Translations under genes and position numbers: made by a program
Source of the DNA: Desulfobacterales bacterium
Lineage (GTDB): Bacteria; Desulfobacterota; Desulfobacteria; Desulfobacterales; Desulfosalsimonadaceae
Length of the DNA stretch: 5,878 bases
Direction of reading: 5' to 3'
Assembly: GCA_018399455.1 (NCBI GenBank)
Contig: JAGYOT010000137.1
Span: 1-5,878, forward strand
Shown here: piece after piece, positions 3,222 through 5,878 of the stretch
Numbering within the stretch: position 1 is the first letter of the stretch
Layout of the letters: the number at the start of each line of letters is the position of its first letter
The notes under the pieces: model-generated
Seen by the model: the letters and a program-made list of their open reading frames with translations, nothing else
Told to the model about the DNA's origin: nothing
The model's database searches: none

Positions 3222-5878
3222 CTATCGGATATCCGCATGATGTTCCTGCAGGCTCTTGGGCAGAGCCGCCCCTTCCCGCCGGGCCCGGATTCCCTTGGCA
3301 GCCGCCATGGCGGCTGCTGTGGTCGTGATATAGGGCACTTTGTAGTTTATCGCCGCCTTGCGGATATAGGAGTCGTCATCCTGACTTTCCCGTCCGGAGG
3401 GGGTGTTTAGCACTAGCTGGACCTGGCCGTTTTTAATCCCGTCCACGATATCAGGCCGGCCGTATCCCAGCTTTTTAACCGACTCGGAGACGATGCCGTT
3501 CTGGCCCAGAAACGCATGGGTCCCCCTGGTCGCCTGGATCTTGAAGTTCAGACTGGTAAACAGCCTTGCCGGCTCCAAAATCGCAGTTTTGTCCGCATCC
3601 GCAACAGTGATCAGGACGGTTCCTCCAAGTGGCAAGGGCACTTTGGTGGCCTCCTGAGCCTTGAAAAACGCCAGTCCGAAAGAGTCCGCCATGCCCAGGA
3701 CCTCGCCCGTGGAGCGCATTTCCGGACCCAGCAGAGGATCGACCTCGTGAAACATGTTAAAAGGAAAAACCGCTTCCTTGACACCGTAATGGAGAATCAG
3801 GTTTCGCTTCAGACCAAAATCCGGCAATGCCCGTCCCAGCAGGATCTGGGTGGCAATACGGGCCATAGACACATTACAGACCTTGGACACCAGGGGCACA
3901 GTTCGCGACGCCCGGGGATTGGCCTCAATAATATAGACCATGTCATCGGCAATGGCATACTGAATATTCATCAGCCCGACAACGCCCAGCTCCATGGCAA
4001 TTCTCCGGGTATAGTCGTTGATGGTCTCAACATGCTTTGGCGGTATGCTTACCGGCGGAATAACACAGGCCGAATCCCCGGAATGCACGCCCGCCAGTTC
4101 GATATGCTCCATGACAGCGGGAACAAAGGCATCGGTTCCGTCGGCGATTGCATCGGCTTCAGCCTCAATCGCGTTTTCCAAAAACTTGTCGATCAGAATC
4201 GGCCGCTCCCGGGATACGCTGACAGCTAAAGCCATGTAGCGTTTAAGCATGTCCTCATCATGAACGATCATCATGGCGCGCCCGCCCAGCACGTAAGAAG
4301 GCCTGACCATCAGAGGGTAGCCGATTCGCCGGGCAACATCGATCGCCTCGGCCTCCGAGCAAGCCATATCCGATTCGGGCTGGGGGATTCCCAGCTTTTT
4401 CATAAACTGGCGGAAGCAGTCGCGATCTTCGGCCTGCTCGATGGTCTCGGGCGAGGTGCCAAGGATGTTAACCCCGGCATCGGACAACTCCCTGGCGATA
4501 TTTAAGGGCGTCTGCCCGCCGAACTGAACAATCATGCCATCTGGCTTTTCCTTCTCATAAATGCTTAAAACATCCTCCACCGTCAGGGGCTCGAAATAGA
4601 GTTTATCGGAAGTATCGTAATCGGTCGACACCGTTTCCGGATTGCAGTTGACCATAATGGACTCATAGCCTGCATCGCGGATGGCAAAAGCGGCATGAAC
4701 GCAGCAGTAGTCAAACTCGATGCCCTGACCGATACGGTTGGGTCCGCCGCCCAGCACCATGATCTTTTTGCGGCTGCTTACGGCCACCTTGTCTTTTGCG
4801 TTATAAGTGGAATAGTAGTAGGCCGCATTTTCCACGCCGCTTACCGGCACCGATTCCCAGGCCTCGACCATGCCGAGCGCCTTGCGTTTCTCCCGGATTT
4901 CAACCTCCGGCACCTCCAACAGCTGAGAAAGATATTTATCGGCAAAACCGTCTTTTTTGGCCTGTATCAAAAGCGCATCAGGCGGCATCGTCGCCTTGTA
5001 AGCCAGAATTTTCTCCTCCAGTTCAACCAGCTCCTTCATCTGTTCGATAAACCAGGGTTTGATGTAGGTTTTCTCGTAAAGCGTATCAACGGACGCTCCC
5101 TTTCTAAGGGCCTCGTACATCATAAACTGGCGTTCACTGGTAGGAATATTCAACAGCATCAAAAGCTCATCCAGTGATTTCTGATTGAAATCACTGGCAA
5201 AACCAAGCCCGTAGCGGTCGTTTTCAAGCGACCGGATGGCTTTCTGCAGGGCTTCCTTGTAGTTCTTGCCGATGCTCATTACCTCGCCCACCGCCCGCAT
5301 CTGCGTACCCAGCTTGTCCTCAACACCTTCGAACTTTTCAAATGCCCAGCGGGCAAATTTAACCACAACGTAGTCCGCGTCCGGCGTATACTTGTCAAGC
5401 GTCCCATCCCGCCAGTAAGGAATTTCATCCAGTGTCAAACCGCCTGCCAGAAGTGAGGATACATAGGCAATCGGAAAACCCGTAGCTTTGGATGCCAGTG
5501 CAGAGGACCGCGAGGTCCTGGGATTAATCTCAATGACCACAACGCGACCGGTTTTGGGATCATGGGCGAACTGGATATTGGTCCCCCCGATAACCTCGAT
5601 AGCCTCCACAATGGCGTATGAATAGTTTTGAAGACACTTCTGCAGCTCCCGATCAATTGTCAACATCGGCGCCGTACAGTAAGAATCCCCGGTATGCACG
5701 CCCATGGCATCAACGTTTTCAATGAAGCATACGGTTACGATTTGGTTTTTTGCATCCCGCACCACTTCAAGCTCAAGCTCCTCCCAGCCGAGTACCGATT
5801 CTTCGATCAGTACCTGATTGACCAGACTTGCTGCAAGCCCCCGGGCCGCCACGACTCTTAGCTCCTCGACGTTGTAGA
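3222..5878 (-). CDS. carB: Carbamoyl-phosphate synthase large subunit, 5' end outside window
   Basis: CarB makes carbamoyl phosphate from bicarbonate, two ATP and ammonia channelled from the CarA glutaminase, feeding pyrimidine and arginine synthesis in the cytoplasm. The frame is open to the right edge: 884 codons are visible and about 180 N-terminal residues are missing, for a normal total near 1065. Numbering from the first visible codon, the rest of the first ATP-grasp half has Glu35/Glu37 (ELELEV), GVHTGDS and the metal-binding IEINPR (Glu116, Asn118). An oligomerisation linker spans about 225-360. The second half starts near 369 (IMVLGGGPNRIGQG), with VRPSYVLGGRAM and IEANPR (Glu651, Asn653). 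The MGS-like allosteric domain covers about 751-884, with Thr783/Thr786 matching the E. coli UMP-site threonines 974/977 and a Lys matching 954. The E. coli Thr1017 position appears to be Pro (NTPSGR), so UMP response may differ (inference). The GTG at 5850-5852 is an internal valine codon. The stop is TAG at 3222-3224. carA may lie beyond the right edge. Confidence 0.97.
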   Translation of the reverse strand, partial: YNVEELRVVAARGLAASLVNQVLIEESVLGWEELELEVVRDAKNQIVTVCFIENVDAMGVHTGDSYCTAPMLTIDRELQKCLQNYSYAIVEAIEVIGGTNIQFAHDPKTGRVVVIEINPRTSRSSALASKATGFPIAYVSSLLAGGLTLDEIPYWRDGTLDKYTPDADYVVVKFARWAFEKFEGVEDKLGTQMRAVGEVMSIGKNYKEALQKAIRSLENDRYGLGFASDFNQKSLDELLMLLNIPTSERQFMMYEALRKGASVDTLYEKTYIKPWFIEQMKELVELEEKILAYKATMPPDALLIQAKKDGFADKYLSQLLEVPEVEIREKRKALGMVEAWESVPVSGVENAAYYYSTYNAKDKVAVSSRKKIMVLGGGPNRIGQGIEFDYCCVHAAFAIRDAGYESIMVNCNPETVSTDYDTSDKLYFEPLTVEDVLSIYEKEKPDGMIVQFGGQTPLNIARELSDAGVNILGTSPETIEQAEDRDCFRQFMKKLGIPQPESDMACSEAEAIDVARRIGYPLMVRPSYVLGGRAMMIVHDEDMLKRYMALAVSVSRERPILIDKFLENAIEAEADAIADGTDAFVPAVMEHIELAGVHSGDSACVIPPVSIPPKHVETINDYTRRIAMELGVVGLMNIQYAIADDMVYIIEANPRASRTVPLVSKVCNVSMARIATQILLGRALPDFGLKRNLILHYGVKEAVFPFNMFHEVDPLLGPEMRSTGEVLGMADSFGLAFFKAQEATKVPLPLGGTVLITVADADKTAILEPARLFTSLNFKIQATRGTHAFLGQNGIVSESVKKLGYGRPDIVDGIKNGQVQLVLNTPSGRESQDDDSYIRKAAINYKVPYITTTAAAMAAAKGIRARREGAALPKSLQEHHADIR
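3298..3317. repeat. Perfect 20-bp palindrome inside carB
   Basis: Positions 3298-3317 read the same on both strands, centred on CCATGG. On the coding strand they encode the alanine-rich AAAMAA part of the allosteric domain near the C-terminus. GCN alanine codons facing each other around ATG produce such symmetry easily, so a regulatory role is doubtful. Confidence 0.85.
5171..5197. repeat. Perfect 10-bp inverted repeat inside carB
   Basis: CCAGTGATTT (5171-5180) and its exact reverse complement (5188-5197) flank a seven-base spacer, giving a strong potential hairpin in the carB mRNA. It falls in the codons for ASDFNQKSL, between the first ATP-grasp half and the oligomerisation region, where sequence is less constrained. 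Function is unknown and chance is possible. Confidence 0.8.

Noticed and set aside
3181..3240. 19-codon rightward ORF (MKWLIAGGLLFKLFYRISA) starting in the convergent hairpin
   Set aside because: It looks like a small hydrophobic peptide, but it has no Shine-Dalgarno sequence, overlaps the end of carB antisense, and its start is inside a strong stem-loop.
3516..4229. Long rightward open frame (237 codons) antisense to carB, and several shorter ones
   Set aside because: CarB is continuous and fully conserved on the other strand. These frames show no family similarity and are what GC-moderate coding DNA produces in opposing frames.

Overview
The window holds four protein-coding genes and no RNA genes, CRISPR array or complete mobile element. 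GC is moderate and codon use fits one genome throughout, except for about 40 very AT-rich bases at the left edge. The gene set (an RND-type lipid/hydrophobe exporter with the A-D-S-I-H-I-L motif, a YfcE-like phosphoesterase, a PlsC acyltransferase, and CarB with a KFARWAFEKF segment) looks most like a Gram-negative anaerobe of the Desulfobacterota. That placement rests on remembered family resemblance and is only an inference.

Layout from left to right. Positions 36-1619 (minus) encode an RND/MMPL exporter. It stops after its first seven membrane segments, and its homology to the family appears to end exactly where the 15% GC edge sequence begins. Positions 1620-1740 are an AT-rich divergent intergenic region with a good sigma70-like promoter for the rightward genes. 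Positions 1741-2310 (plus) encode a YfcE/MJ0936-type metallophosphoesterase. All its metal ligands are intact, but its catalytic domain is preceded by about 40 extra, strongly basic residues encoded by an in-frame 12-bp tandem repeat (five perfect GRKV units plus three degenerate ones). Positions 2360-3130 (plus) encode a PlsC-type 1-acylglycerol-3-phosphate acyltransferase, probably co-transcribed with the phosphoesterase. Positions 3131-3221 are a short convergent gap with a long stem-loop. Positions 3222-5878 (minus) are the C-terminal five-sixths of carB, whose N-terminus lies beyond the right edge.

The genes do not form one obvious pathway. The phosphoesterase and plsC probably form a small transcription unit. 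plsC works in phospholipid synthesis and carB in pyrimidine and arginine synthesis. The truncated exporter would have acted on the envelope. No complete new defence or mobile system is visible. The most unusual objects are the recently expanded GRKV repeat tail and the broken exporter at the left edge.
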